Part shown: positions 47,802-56,654 of the stretch, piece after piece
How positions within the stretch are numbered: the first letter of the stretch is position 1
Layout of the letters: every line of letters begins with the position of its first letter
Source: Variovorax paradoxus B4
GTDB taxonomy: Bacteria > Pseudomonadota > Gammaproteobacteria > Burkholderiales > Burkholderiaceae_C
Direction: 5' to 3'
Assembly (NCBI RefSeq): GCF_000463015.1
Contig: NC_022247.1
Location: 5,703,501 to 5,767,500 of the forward strand
Length of the DNA: 64,000 nt
The notes under the pieces: generated by a model
Databases searched by the model: none
Seen by the model: the letters and a program-made list of their open reading frames with translations, nothing else
What the model was told of the DNA's origin: nothing
Position numbers and translations under genes: made by a program

Positions 47802-49192
47802 CCTCAGAAGACAACCGGATCTACGCCGAGCGCCGTGCGCGCCTCGCCTCGCAACTGGGCAAGGACGGCATCGCCATCGTCCCGACCGCGCCGGAGCGCC
47901 AGCGCAACCGCGACAGCGATTTCCTGTTCCGGCACGACAGCTACTTCTATTACCTGACCGGTTTCACCGAGCCCAACGCCTGGCTGGTGCTCGCGAGCGA
48001 CGGCCGCGCGACGCTGTTCTGCGCGCCCAAGGATCTGGAGCGCGAGATCTGGGACGGCTATCGCCTGGGTCCCGACGCGGCCCCCGCGGCGCTTGGCGTG
48101 AACGAGGCCTTCTCGATCAACGAGCTCGACGCCAGGCTGCCGAAGCTGCTCGAGAACAAATCGACCGTGTGGTTTCCGTTCGCGATCCACAAGGGGCTCG
48201 AAACCCGCATCGACGGCTGGCTGCAATCGGTGCGTGCGCGCGTGCGCTACGGCGCGCTGTGCCCCGAGGAGCAGCGCGACCTGTGCGGGCCGCTGGACGA
48301 AATGCGTTTGGTCAAGGACGCACACGAACAAGACATCATGCGGCGCGCGGCGCAGATCAGCGCCCGGGCACACATCCGCGCGATGCAGCTCTCGGCGCGC
48401 ATGCTGCGCGAGGGCAAGGACGTGCGCGAGTACCACCTGGACGCCGAGCTGCTGCACGAGTTCCGCCTCGGCGGCTCGCAGTACCCGGCCTACGGCTCCA
48501 TCGTCGCGGCCGGCGCCAATGCCTGCGTGCTGCACTACCGCGCCGATGCGGCGCCGGTGCGCAAGGGCGAGCTGGTGCTGATCGACGCGGGCTGCGAGCT
48601 CGACAGCTATGCGAGCGACATCACGCGCACCTTCCCGGCCGACGGCAAGTTCAGCGGCCCGCAGCGCGCGCTGTACGACCTCGTGCTCGCGAGCCAGGAC
48701 GCCGCCGCCGCGGTGACCAAGGCCGGCAACCGCTTCACGGACCCGCACGATGCGGCGGTCAAGGTGCTGGCACAGGGCATGCTCGACCTCGGCCTGCTCG
48801 ACGCCAACAAGGTCGGCAGCATCGACGACGTGATCGACTCGCGTGCCTACTTCCAGTTCTACATGCACCGCACCGGCCACTGGCTCGGCATGGACGTGCA
48901 CGACTGCGGCAGCTATGTCGAGCCCACGCAGGTGGGCGAAGTGAGCGAGCGCAAGGACCCGCTGTCGAACGAAGTCATCAAGAACCGGCCGAGCCGCATC
49001 CTGCATCCCGGCATGGTGCTGACGCTGGAGCCCGGCCTCTACGTGCGGCCCGGCGAGGGCGTGCCCGAGCAGTTCCACAACATCGGCATCCGCATCGAGG
49101 ACGACGCGATCGTCACGGCCACGGGCTGCGAACTCATTTCGCGCGGCGTGCCGGTGAAGGCGGACGAGATCGAGGCACTGATGCGAGCTTGA
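47798..49192 (+). CDS. pepP: Xaa-Pro aminopeptidase P
   Basis: 464 residues. An N-terminal creatinase-like domain (FRHDSYFYYLTGF) precedes the M24 pita-bread domain with metal ligands in DAGCELDSYASDITRTFP, the His in HRTGHWLGMDVHD and Glu in LTLEPGLY and IGIRIED. It removes N-terminal residues before proline. ATGA overlap with murU. Its 3' end overlaps the convergent LysR gene by 59 bases. Confidence 0.95.
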   Translation: MTSEDNRIYAERRARLASQLGKDGIAIVPTAPERQRNRDSDFLFRHDSYFYYLTGFTEPNAWLVLASDGRATLFCAPKDLEREIWDGYRLGPDAAPAALGVNEAFSINELDARLPKLLENKSTVWFPFAIHKGLETRIDGWLQSVRARVRYGALCPEEQRDLCGPLDEMRLVKDAHEQDIMRRAAQISARAHIRAMQLSARMLREGKDVREYHLDAELLHEFRLGGSQYPAYGSIVAAGANACVLHYRADAAPVRKGELVLIDAGCELDSYASDITRTFPADGKFSGPQRALYDLVLASQDAAAAVTKAGNRFTDPHDAAVKVLAQGMLDLGLLDANKVGSIDDVIDSRAYFQFYMHRTGHWLGMDVHDCGSYVEPTQVGEVSERKDPLSNEVIKNRPSRILHPGMVLTLEPGLYVRPGEGVPEQFHNIGIRIEDDAIVTATGCELISRGVPVKADEIEALMRA

Positions 49193-50108
49193 CCGCGCGC
49201 TGGGACACCGGCGGCGGCGCATGCCGCGCCTGCAGGAAGTCGATGAACACCCTGAGCTTGCGCGGCATCTGCGCGCGGCTCGGGTGGTACAGGTAGAAGC
49301 CCGGAAACGTGGGCCACCAGGGCGCGAGCAGCGGCACCAGGCGGCCGCTTTCCAGATCGCCGCGCACCGCGCCTTCGAAGGCCACCATGATGCCCGCGCC
49401 GTCGCGCGCGGCGGCCAGCAGCACATCGCCGTCGTTGCTGATCAGCGGACCGGCCACTTCGACATCGAGCACGCGGCCGTCCTGCGCGTACTCCCAGCGA
49501 TAGAGGCTGCCCGTGGTCAGGCGGTAGTTCAGGCACTGGTGCTCGCGCAGGTCCTCGGGCGTCTCCGGCAGCCTGCGCCCCGCCAGGTAGCGCGGCGACG
49601 CGAGGGTCACCATGCGCTGCGGCCCACCCACCGGCAGGGCCACCACGTCCTGCGCCAGGCTTTCGCCGAGCCGGATGCCGGCATCGAAGCCGCCTTCGAC
49701 CAGGTCGATCATGCGGTTGTCGCAGACCAGCTCCAGCGTGATGTCGGGATAAGCCTCGGCAAAGTCCGCGAAGTGCGGATTCAGCAGCAATTCGGCCGAC
49801 ACGCGCGCCACGTTGAGGCGCAGCAGCCCGGCCGGCTTGTCGCGCGCCTCGTCGAGGCCTTCGACCGCCTGAGCGAGTGCGGCCAGCGCCGGCTGCGCGC
49901 CTTTGAGCAATTGCTGGCCCAGCTCGGTCACGCCGACGCGCCGCGTGGTGCGGTCGAGCAGGCGCACGCCGAGCCGCCCCTCGAGCGTGCGCACGGTCTG
50001 CGACAGGGCCGAGGGCGATACGCCCAGCTCTTGCGCGGCCCGCGTGAAGCTGGCGTGGTGCGCAACGCGTGCGAAGGCGGCGATCGCGGGGAGCAGTTCG
50101 GGCGACAT
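49134..50108 (-). CDS. LysR-family transcriptional regulator
   Basis: 324 residues. The HTH covers about residues 1-60 (SFTRAAQELGVSPSALSQTVRTLEG) and the effector domain residues 90-300. The last 20 residues are basic and encoded in DNA shared with the end of pepP. It belongs to the single-target group that often acts on divergent oxidoreductase genes, but the neighbour upstream is another minus-strand gene, so its target is unclear. Confidence 0.88.
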   Translation of the reverse strand: MSPELLPAIAAFARVAHHASFTRAAQELGVSPSALSQTVRTLEGRLGVRLLDRTTRRVGVTELGQQLLKGAQPALAALAQAVEGLDEARDKPAGLLRLNVARVSAELLLNPHFADFAEAYPDITLELVCDNRMIDLVEGGFDAGIRLGESLAQDVVALPVGGPQRMVTLASPRYLAGRRLPETPEDLREHQCLNYRLTTGSLYRWEYAQDGRVLDVEVAGPLISNDGDVLLAAARDGAGIMVAFEGAVRGDLESGRLVPLLAPWWPTFPGFYLYHPSRAQMPRKLRVFIDFLQARHAPPPVSQRAVKLASVPRSRPPSPARRAK

Positions 50109-50153
50109 GCGCGAATTATGAGGACGCGCTTGCGCCGGCGGCTCACGCTGGCG

Positions 50154-51515
50154 CTACCTGGCCTGCAGCAGCGCCCCCGCCTCCAGCAGCACCAGCTCGT
50201 TGTCGTCCGCCTTGTTCGGCTCGCGGCTGCTGGAGAACGGCAGGTTGTTGTCGTTGCCGACCACGATGTGCGTGGCATCGACCACGTCCACGTTCTCGAT
50301 CGTGAAGAACGGGAACTTGAGCACGCCGTCGTTGAGCGGCTTGCGCGCGAGCTTGGCCGGGTCGGCGATGTTCAGCAGGTCGATGTAGCCGATCTTGCGC
50401 ACCGCGCCGCCCACATTGGCGTCGCTCAGCTCGATCTTGTAGACGCGCTTGAACCTGGCGATGTCGTGGAAGCAGTCGGTGCGCTTCTGGCCTTCGGGGC
50501 AGGCCTTGTCGCTGGTGCCTTCGCCGTTGTCGCGCTCGATGACGAGGCCCGTGGTGGCGTCGATCATGTTGAAGTCGCCGATGGCGTGGCCGTTCGCTTC
50601 GAGCGGGTACTTCCAATGACGGCCCGTCCATTTTTCAGACGCCACGTCGAACTCCAGCACGCGCAGCGCCTCCTTGCCGTCTAGCTTCTCGTAATCCTTC
50701 GTCTCGGCGCTCCACACCGGGCCTTCGAGCAGCGCGTAGAGCTTGCTGCCGTCCTTCGACGAAGCCATGCCTTCGAAGCCCTTGGAGCGCTTGATCTGGA
50801 AGTCGACCGCGCCGCCCGGTGCGCCCGGCGTGGTGACCGCCGGATGGTCGGGCGAGCGCACGGCCTTGCCGTCGACCTGCGTGTCGAAGACCGCGAGCAC
50901 CTTGCCTTTCAGGTCGGCCTTGATCAGGAAGGGGCCGAACTCCTCGCCGATCCACAGTGCGCCGCCGGCAAACTGGAAGCTCTCGGGGTCGAAGTCGGAG
51001 CCGGTCAGGTAGCGCTGCTTGTTGCCTTCGTGAACGATGCGAAAGGGCACCTTCTTGTCCGGGTCGTGCAGGAAGATGGTGTTCAGGCGGTTGAACTTGC
51101 CGCTCTTGAAGTCCACCTTGTAGTGGTTCAGGTAGAGCATGAAGTCGGGCGAGTTGGCCTTGGAGCCGGCGCCGTTGTCGGTGAGGATCCAGAACGAACC
51201 GTCGTCCATCTTCTTGATGCCCGAGTGGCCCTGCAGCGGCTGGCCCTTGAAGGGCAGCGAGACGCCGGTGCCGCGCCCGGCCGAGAGACCTTCCACGGTG
51301 CCCAATGCCTCCACGCGCTTGCCCGAGGTGAACTTGCCGCTGGCCTGCAGGTCGGCGTGCGCATCCTTGGGCGCAGCGACGAAGCTTTGCGCGGGCAGCA
51401 CGGCGTGGCCGGCCAGCGTGGCGGGGAAGGCAGTCTGTGCGGCGGCATGGCCGCAGGCGAGCGCGGCGGCCAGCGCGATGAAAGAAGAATTGAGGAAAGA
51501 AGCAGGGCGCGTCAT
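50154..51515 (-). CDS. Secreted phytase-like-domain protein (esterase-like activity)
   Basis: 453 residues with a Sec signal peptide (about residues 1-27, ending HAAAQT). The mature region reads like a beta-propeller of the Phytase-like family: LPFKGQPLQGHSGIKK, FWILTDNGAGSKANS, EEFGPFLIKADLKG and FEGMASSKDGSKLYALLEG. It is predicted to be periplasmic or extracellular and hydrolytic, with unknown substrate. It lies 89 bases downstream of the five-gene SPFH cluster and may be outside it. Confidence 0.85.
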   Translation of the reverse strand: MTRPASFLNSSFIALAAALACGHAAAQTAFPATLAGHAVLPAQSFVAAPKDAHADLQASGKFTSGKRVEALGTVEGLSAGRGTGVSLPFKGQPLQGHSGIKKMDDGSFWILTDNGAGSKANSPDFMLYLNHYKVDFKSGKFNRLNTIFLHDPDKKVPFRIVHEGNKQRYLTGSDFDPESFQFAGGALWIGEEFGPFLIKADLKGKVLAVFDTQVDGKAVRSPDHPAVTTPGAPGGAVDFQIKRSKGFEGMASSKDGSKLYALLEGPVWSAETKDYEKLDGKEALRVLEFDVASEKWTGRHWKYPLEANGHAIGDFNMIDATTGLVIERDNGEGTSDKACPEGQKRTDCFHDIARFKRVYKIELSDANVGGAVRKIGYIDLLNIADPAKLARKPLNDGVLKFPFFTIENVDVVDATHIVVGNDNNLPFSSSREPNKADDNELVLLEAGALLQAR

Positions 51516-51604
51516 GGGAAAGAGAGGTTCCGTGTCGAAACGCGAGACCATGCCGGCCACGCGTGACGCGGCCATGACATGGCCGCCCGGTACGGCCAGC
51601 GCCT

Positions 51605-53209
51605 TCAGGCCAGCGCCGCGCCGGCCACGTGCCCGCGCGTGAACGCTTCCTCGAAGATCGAGTAGCCCGACCAATCGGCATGCGCGAACGAAAGCCGGCC
51701 CGCAACGACGCTGCCGCGCTGCGCGCCGATCTGCGCGAGCAGGCCGGGCCGGGGAACGGCCATCGCATGGCCATAGCGCGTGACCTCGACGCGCGTCGCG
51801 AGCGAAGGCAGGTCGGGGTGCGGCACCGAGAGTTCGGCGAGCAGGTCGTCGCGCCATCCGGTCCAGGGGCGGTCGAGCAGCAGGCGCCGGCCATCGGCGC
51901 CGTCGTAGCGGCTCGGGCCGAGCGGGCGGTACCAGCTCAGCACGGTGCCGCGCGGCGTGGGGTCGAGCGTCTGATGGCGCGCATCGACATAGCCGAGGCC
52001 GCGCGTGCCGTGGATCACGTTGTCCCAGCTCGGTGCGGCGCCGGGCCGGTCGGCGAGCGGTCCGCGCAGGTGCACGTTGGCAACGAGCCAGGGGGCATAG
52101 CGCAGGTGCGCAGCGGCGTTCTTCAATACCTCCGGCGCGTTCTCGACCACCCGTGCGGCAACGAACACCGGCAGCGCGACGATGCAGCGCTCGGCCTGCC
52201 AGCGCACCAGCGATTTCGACGCGACATCCCACGCGTCGACCTCGACACCGCCGCGAAGTTCGGCGATGCGCATGACCACCTGGCCCGTGCGCAAGCGGTC
52301 GCCGAGCGGTGCGGCCAGCTGCCTCGTGAGCCAGCCGTTGCCCTCGGGCCAGGTGAGCACGCCGTCGCGCTCCGGTGCCGATTCGGCGCCGCCGCCTTTC
52401 GCATCGCCGGGGGCATGAAAGCCGTGGCGGCTCGCGAAGTAGTGGATGCCGGCCCAGGCCGAGACCTGCTCGATGCCCGCGCCGTAGTCGTCGCGGCAGC
52501 AGTAGTCGAGGTACCAGCGCAGTTGCGCATCGCCGAAGCCTTCGCCGTCGAGCCAGTTCGCGAAGGGGAGGGCGTCGAGCGCGAGCAGCTCGGGCGTGAC
52601 CGCGGCCCTTTGCGTGGGAATGGCGAAGTGCGCCGCATGCTGCAATGCGTCGATGCGCTGCGCGAACTTGCGGTACTGCGCATGCGTATCGGCGCCCACG
52701 CCGAGCACGGGCAGCAGGCCCTCCTGCCATTCGCCGTGGAAGAACAGCCGCTCCTGCGGGCTGTGGCAGAGGTGGCGCTCGTCGTATTCCCAGCGGCCCG
52801 CCACGCGCCGGCGCAGGCCGAGTTCCTCGAGGAGGTCCTGCACTTCGCGTGCATCGTCGCCGGGCGTCGGCAGGTAATGCGCGCCGAGCGGGCAGGCAAT
52901 GCCGTTGACCATGCCGCCGCGCGCATTGCCGCCCGCCGTGTCCTCGAGTTCGAGCAAGGCGAAGTCCTCGATGCCGGCAAGCCGCAATGCGCGGGCAGCC
53001 GCCAGGCCGGCAACGCCGCCACCGGCGATCACCACCCGCGTGCGCTTCACGGCCGCCGGGGACGGGCTCTTGAGCGCGCCGTCGCGCAGCGCATGGCCAC
53101 GCGCGACGTCGATGCCGGTGAAGCCGCCTTCGATGGGCGGCGGCGGGGCCTCGCAGCCCGCGAGCGCCAGGGCGCCCGCCGCCACGCCGAGGAAATCACG
53201 CCGCTGCAT
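51605..53209 (-). CDS. Exported FAD-dependent amine oxidase-like protein
   Basis: 534 residues. The N-terminus MQRRDFLGVAAGALALAGC is a twin-arginine signal ending in a lipobox-like Cys. An FAD motif (VVIAGGGVAGLAAARAL) follows near residue 60, then LEDTAGGNARGG as in amine oxidases and phytoene desaturase-like enzymes. It should act in the periplasm or at the membrane with bound FAD. It is the last gene of the cluster and starts eight bases after the aminopropyltransferase-like stop. Oxidation of an aminopropylated or polyamine-type product is a plausible role, not shown. Confidence 0.85.
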   Translation of the reverse strand: MQRRDFLGVAAGALALAGCEAPPPPIEGGFTGIDVARGHALRDGALKSPSPAAVKRTRVVIAGGGVAGLAAARALRLAGIEDFALLELEDTAGGNARGGMVNGIACPLGAHYLPTPGDDAREVQDLLEELGLRRRVAGRWEYDERHLCHSPQERLFFHGEWQEGLLPVLGVGADTHAQYRKFAQRIDALQHAAHFAIPTQRAAVTPELLALDALPFANWLDGEGFGDAQLRWYLDYCCRDDYGAGIEQVSAWAGIHYFASRHGFHAPGDAKGGGAESAPERDGVLTWPEGNGWLTRQLAAPLGDRLRTGQVVMRIAELRGGVEVDAWDVASKSLVRWQAERCIVALPVFVAARVVENAPEVLKNAAAHLRYAPWLVANVHLRGPLADRPGAAPSWDNVIHGTRGLGYVDARHQTLDPTPRGTVLSWYRPLGPSRYDGADGRRLLLDRPWTGWRDDLLAELSVPHPDLPSLATRVEVTRYGHAMAVPRPGLLAQIGAQRGSVVAGRLSFAHADWSGYSIFEEAFTRGHVAGAALA

Positions 53210-53217
53210 GTCCGGAT

Positions 53218-54780
53218 CTAGTGCGTCGTGATCACCTTGCCCCACTCCTGCTCGTAGGTGGTGACAAGGGTCTGGTTCGACAGTCGGTTCACGTCGGCCG
53301 GCACACGCGCCATGTCGAGCGGAAAGTCGAACATCAGCGGCAAGGTGGAAGGCGAGAGAAAGCGCAATCCCGAAGGCAGCGCATCGGGCATCCGATACGG
53401 CCGCCGGCTCGCGATGATGTAGCCCCATTCGCCGAAGCTCGGCACATGCGCATGGTAGGGCGTCGCCTGCAGGCCGACCGACTCGATGGTCGCCGCCACG
53501 GTCCAGTAGCTTTTGCGCGCGACCAGCGGCGAGGTGGTCTGGATCACCGCGTAGCCGCTCGCCGAAAGGCGCTTCTCGAGCAGCGCGTAGAAGCTGTTGG
53601 TGTAGAGCTTGCCGATCGCGAAGTTGGTCGGATCGGGAAAGTCGACCACGATTACATCGAAAAGGTCGCCAGGCTGCTGCAGCCACTGGAACGCATCGGT
53701 GTTTACGATCTTCACCTTCGGCGACGCGAGCGAATGTCCGTTGAGCGCCGCCAGCGTTTCATGCCCGGTGAAGAGCTGGGTCATGTTCGGGTCGAGCTCC
53801 ACCAGCGTGACCGATTCGACCGAGGGATATTTCAGGATCTCGCGCACCGCCATGCCGTCGCCGCCGCCGAGCACCGCGACTTTCTTCGGCGCGCCCTGCG
53901 CGGCCATCACCGGATGAACGAGCGCCTCGTGGTAGCGGTACTCGTCGCGCTCGGCGAACTGCAGGTTGCCGTTCAGGAACAGCCGATGCCCGAGCTGCCC
54001 GCGCGTGACCACGATGCGCTGGTAGGGCGAGGTGGCGCTGAACACGATGCGGTCCTGGTAGAACTTGTCCTCGGCCAGCGTGGTGATGTGGCCGGCCCCG
54101 GCGAAGGCGCCGACCAGCGCGGCCAGCGCCAGGAAGCAGGCCAGCGCATGCGCGCCGATGCGGCGCAGCTCATGGCGGAACAGCCACAGCGCCCACACGG
54201 CCACGGCGGCATTCATGATGCCGAACAGCAGGCCGGTGCGGATCATGCCGAGCTGCGGCACCAGGATGAGCGGAAAGGCCACCGACACCGCCAGCGCGCC
54301 GAGGTAGTCGAAGGTGAGCACCTGCGACACCAGGTTCTTGAGCTGGATGTTGCGCTTGAGGATGCGCATCACCAGCGGGATCTCGAGCCCCACCAGCGTG
54401 CCGACCACCACCACGAGCCCATAGAGCAGCAGGCGGAACGCGCCGGGCACATAGGCATTCGCGAGGAAAAGAACGGCCGGCAGTGCGCCGCCGACCAGCG
54501 CCACGAGCAGTTCGATGCGCAGGAAGTGCGCCGGCAGCTGGCGCTCGAAGAACCGCGAGAGCCAGGAGCCCACGCCCATCGCGAACAGGTAGGTGCCGAT
54601 GATGGTGCTGAACTGCAGCACCGAATCGCCGAGCAGGTAGGAGCTCAGCGCGGCCGCGGTCAGCTCGTAGACCAGCCCGCAGGCCGCGACCACGAACACG
54701 CTGGCGAGCAGCGCGATCTCGACGGGCTGCGGCCCGCGCGCATCGGCGGCATGCGCGGACACGGCCGCCTCCCCGCTCAA
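53218..54780 (-). CDS. Membrane-embedded spermidine synthase-like protein
   Basis: 520 residues. The N-terminal half has about seven hydrophobic helices (roughly residues 20-225); the C-terminal half is a spermidine synthase fold with the AdoMet-binding LGGGDGMAVREILKY, the Tyr-His motif in YRYHEALVHP and DVIVVDFPDPTN. Known spermidine synthases use decarboxylated AdoMet; whether this membrane form does is unknown. The start is probably TTG at 54780, overlapping the DUF350 stop (TTGA); a GTG six codons later is the alternative. Confidence 0.87.
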   Translation of the reverse strand: MSGEAAVSAHAADARGPQPVEIALLASVFVVAACGLVYELTAAALSSYLLGDSVLQFSTIIGTYLFAMGVGSWLSRFFERQLPAHFLRIELLVALVGGALPAVLFLANAYVPGAFRLLLYGLVVVVGTLVGLEIPLVMRILKRNIQLKNLVSQVLTFDYLGALAVSVAFPLILVPQLGMIRTGLLFGIMNAAVAVWALWLFRHELRRIGAHALACFLALAALVGAFAGAGHITTLAEDKFYQDRIVFSATSPYQRIVVTRGQLGHRLFLNGNLQFAERDEYRYHEALVHPVMAAQGAPKKVAVLGGGDGMAVREILKYPSVESVTLVELDPNMTQLFTGHETLAALNGHSLASPKVKIVNTDAFQWLQQPGDLFDVIVVDFPDPTNFAIGKLYTNSFYALLEKRLSASGYAVIQTTSPLVARKSYWTVAATIESVGLQATPYHAHVPSFGEWGYIIASRRPYRMPDALPSGLRFLSPSTLPLMFDFPLDMARVPADVNRLSNQTLVTTYEQEWGKVITTH

Positions 54781-54995
54781 TGGATGGCTGCGGCGACGAT
54801 GACGCAGATGCCGAGGCTCATGGCGGCCACGACCAGGCCCAGCGCCACGTTCTGCTTTTCGACGATCTCGCCCCAGAGGTCATAGGGCGTGAGCTTGTCG
54901 ATGATCAGGAAGCAGAGCCAGAAGATCAGCACGCCAAGCAGCGCATACACGAGCGATCCGAGGACCACGCCCGGTTTCAGCCATTCAAATCCCAT
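54777..54995 (-). CDS. DUF350-family small membrane protein
   Basis: 72 residues with two membrane helices (about residues 10-32 and 50-70) joined by KLTPYDLWGEIVEKQNVALG, the conserved DUF350 centre. The family (E. coli YjfL type) has no proven function but is linked to envelope-stress and PspA-like gene neighbourhoods. It lies between the zinc-ribbon protein and the aminopropyltransferase-like protein, overlapping the latter. Confidence 0.88.
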   Translation of the reverse strand: MGFEWLKPGVVLGSLVYALLGVLIFWLCFLIIDKLTPYDLWGEIVEKQNVALGLVVAAMSLGICVIVAAAIH

Positions 54996-55057
54996 GGGGA
55001 CCTCCAGTCGTAGTTGCAGTAGTGAGTGACATCAGCGCGAACCTATGTTGCTCTTCT

Positions 55058-56536
55058 TCATTTGTGGCCGCCGCCGCTCGAATAGCCGCCGTAGGAGCCG
55101 CCGTAGCTGCGCGACCCGCCGGACGATCCGCTGCAGGTGCTCAGGATGACCAGCAGCACGATGATGACGATCGCGATGAGGATGATGGTGCCGCAGCCCA
55201 GGCCCGATGCGGCGCTGACCGGCAGCGCATCGCCGCGCACGAACATGTCCTTCTTGTCGTCGAGCTTGAAAGCGGCGGAGACCAGGCCGCTGTCCAGCTT
55301 GCTGCCCGAGGACCAGGTCAGCTCGTTGGCCGAGCGCTCCATCGAGAGCAGCGCGTTGCCGCTGGCGAAATCGCGGTTGAAGGTTTTCTGCCCGCGCTCC
55401 ACCTGCCAGTAGAACTCGCCCGCCACGTAGGTGGTTTCGGCGTTGTAGGCGTATTGCTGCGTGTAGCGCTTGCCGAGGTAGGTGGCGCTGCTGCCGTTCT
55501 CGGCCATCACCGGCGCACCGGTGGTCGGCTTGACCATGCTCCAGCCGTCCTCGGCATCCACCAGGAAGCTGAAGCCGCGCTTCTTGTTGTAGAGCAGGTA
55601 TTCGTTCCAGCCGAAGTGCTCGTCGTCGCCGGGCTCCACGCCCATGCGGTGCTGGAAGCCCACCACCTGCCATTGCGCGCCCTGCAGCTGGCCCATGCTG
55701 CCGATGGCGATGAGCGGGCGAACGGGTTCGTCCTGCGCCGCGTGCTTCAGCTCGCCGCCGATGCCCTGCGACAGGTCGATGATGCTGTTGCACGAGCCGC
55801 AGGTGATGCTCTTGCTGTCGGCCAGGTTGACCGTGACGGGCGCGCCGCAGTTCGGGCAGTTGAAGGCGCGGCCTTTTTCGTCCTTGGCGGATTCGTCGCG
55901 CAGGCCCGTGAGCTGCAGGTCCTCGAGCTGCACCGAGCGGCCCAGGTAGGCGCCGGGCGGCTCGGTGCCGTAGTCGATGCTGAGCACCAGCCCCTTGTCG
56001 TTGCGCAGCTCGACCATGGGGAACGGGCGCCCCAGCTCGGGCAGGTGCGGCAGTTCGCCCTGCGCGGACAGCAGCGCCACCTGTTCGTTCGACGAAACGG
56101 TGTAGCTCTGGCCGTTGAATGCGCTGGTCGCACCCACGCGCAAGTCGCCCGACGGTGGCGCGGCGCGCTTCAGTTCAAATGGCAACGCGAAGACATAGGC
56201 GCCGTTGTCCTCGCTCAGGATGCCGGTGCGGTCGCCGTCGAGCGCGGCGATCCACTCGGTCCAGCGCCCGCCCGGATGGCTGTATTGCAGCCGGCCGACG
56301 ATGGTGAACGGCTGGTTCTGGATGCGGCCCGCGGCAAACAGCTGCAGCGGGCTGAAGTCGTCGAACAGCTCCGCCATCTTGCCGATGCGCGCGAGCGTCT
56401 CGCCCTGGCGCACGACGGTGCTCTGGCAGTACGGGCAAACGGCGAAGGCCGATTGCGCCGACCTGAATTCGACCGGCGCGCCGCAGCCGGGGCAGGGCGC
56501 ACGGTAGGAGCGCTGGTTGCCGCCTTCTTCAGCCAT
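55058..56536 (-). CDS. DUF4178 double zinc-ribbon membrane-anchored protein
   Basis: 492 residues. Zinc ribbon 1 has Cys15, Cys18, Cys34 and Cys37 (CPGCGAPVEF, CPYC). Zinc ribbon 2 (about residues 225-250) has CPNCGAPV and CGSCN. Each is followed by a DUF4178-like beta domain, so the protein is an internal duplication. Near the C-terminus one membrane helix (GTIILIAIVIIVLLVILS) is followed by a Ser/Gly/Tyr-rich tail. It may be a membrane-bound adaptor. It is encoded directly upstream of DUF350. Confidence 0.85.
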   Translation of the reverse strand: MAEEGGNQRSYRAPCPGCGAPVEFRSAQSAFAVCPYCQSTVVRQGETLARIGKMAELFDDFSPLQLFAAGRIQNQPFTIVGRLQYSHPGGRWTEWIAALDGDRTGILSEDNGAYVFALPFELKRAAPPSGDLRVGATSAFNGQSYTVSSNEQVALLSAQGELPHLPELGRPFPMVELRNDKGLVLSIDYGTEPPGAYLGRSVQLEDLQLTGLRDESAKDEKGRAFNCPNCGAPVTVNLADSKSITCGSCNSIIDLSQGIGGELKHAAQDEPVRPLIAIGSMGQLQGAQWQVVGFQHRMGVEPGDDEHFGWNEYLLYNKKRGFSFLVDAEDGWSMVKPTTGAPVMAENGSSATYLGKRYTQQYAYNAETTYVAGEFYWQVERGQKTFNRDFASGNALLSMERSANELTWSSGSKLDSGLVSAAFKLDDKKDMFVRGDALPVSAASGLGCGTIILIAIVIIVLLVILSTCSGSSGGSRSYGGSYGGYSSGGGHK

Positions 56537-56568
56537 GGCAAACGACAGCGGATGCAGCTGCGGGGAAT

Positions 56569-56654
56569 GCCGTGGAACCGGCTACGCCGGGCCACAGGCA
56601 TTGCCCCCTGCAAGGGGGAGGGAGAAGCGACACGAAGTGCGCGAAGCCTGGGGG
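56569..56654 (-). repeat. 3'-associated dispersed repeat, copy 2
   Basis: Read on the minus strand the element starts immediately after the SPFH gene stop codon and shows CCCCCAGGCTTCGCGCACTT, CGTGTCGCTTC, a CCCCCTTGCAGGGGG hairpin and GGCGTAGCCGGTTCC. The order and orientation equal those of copies 1 and 3. Located inside the five-gene cluster, between genes 1 and 2. Confidence 0.8.
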
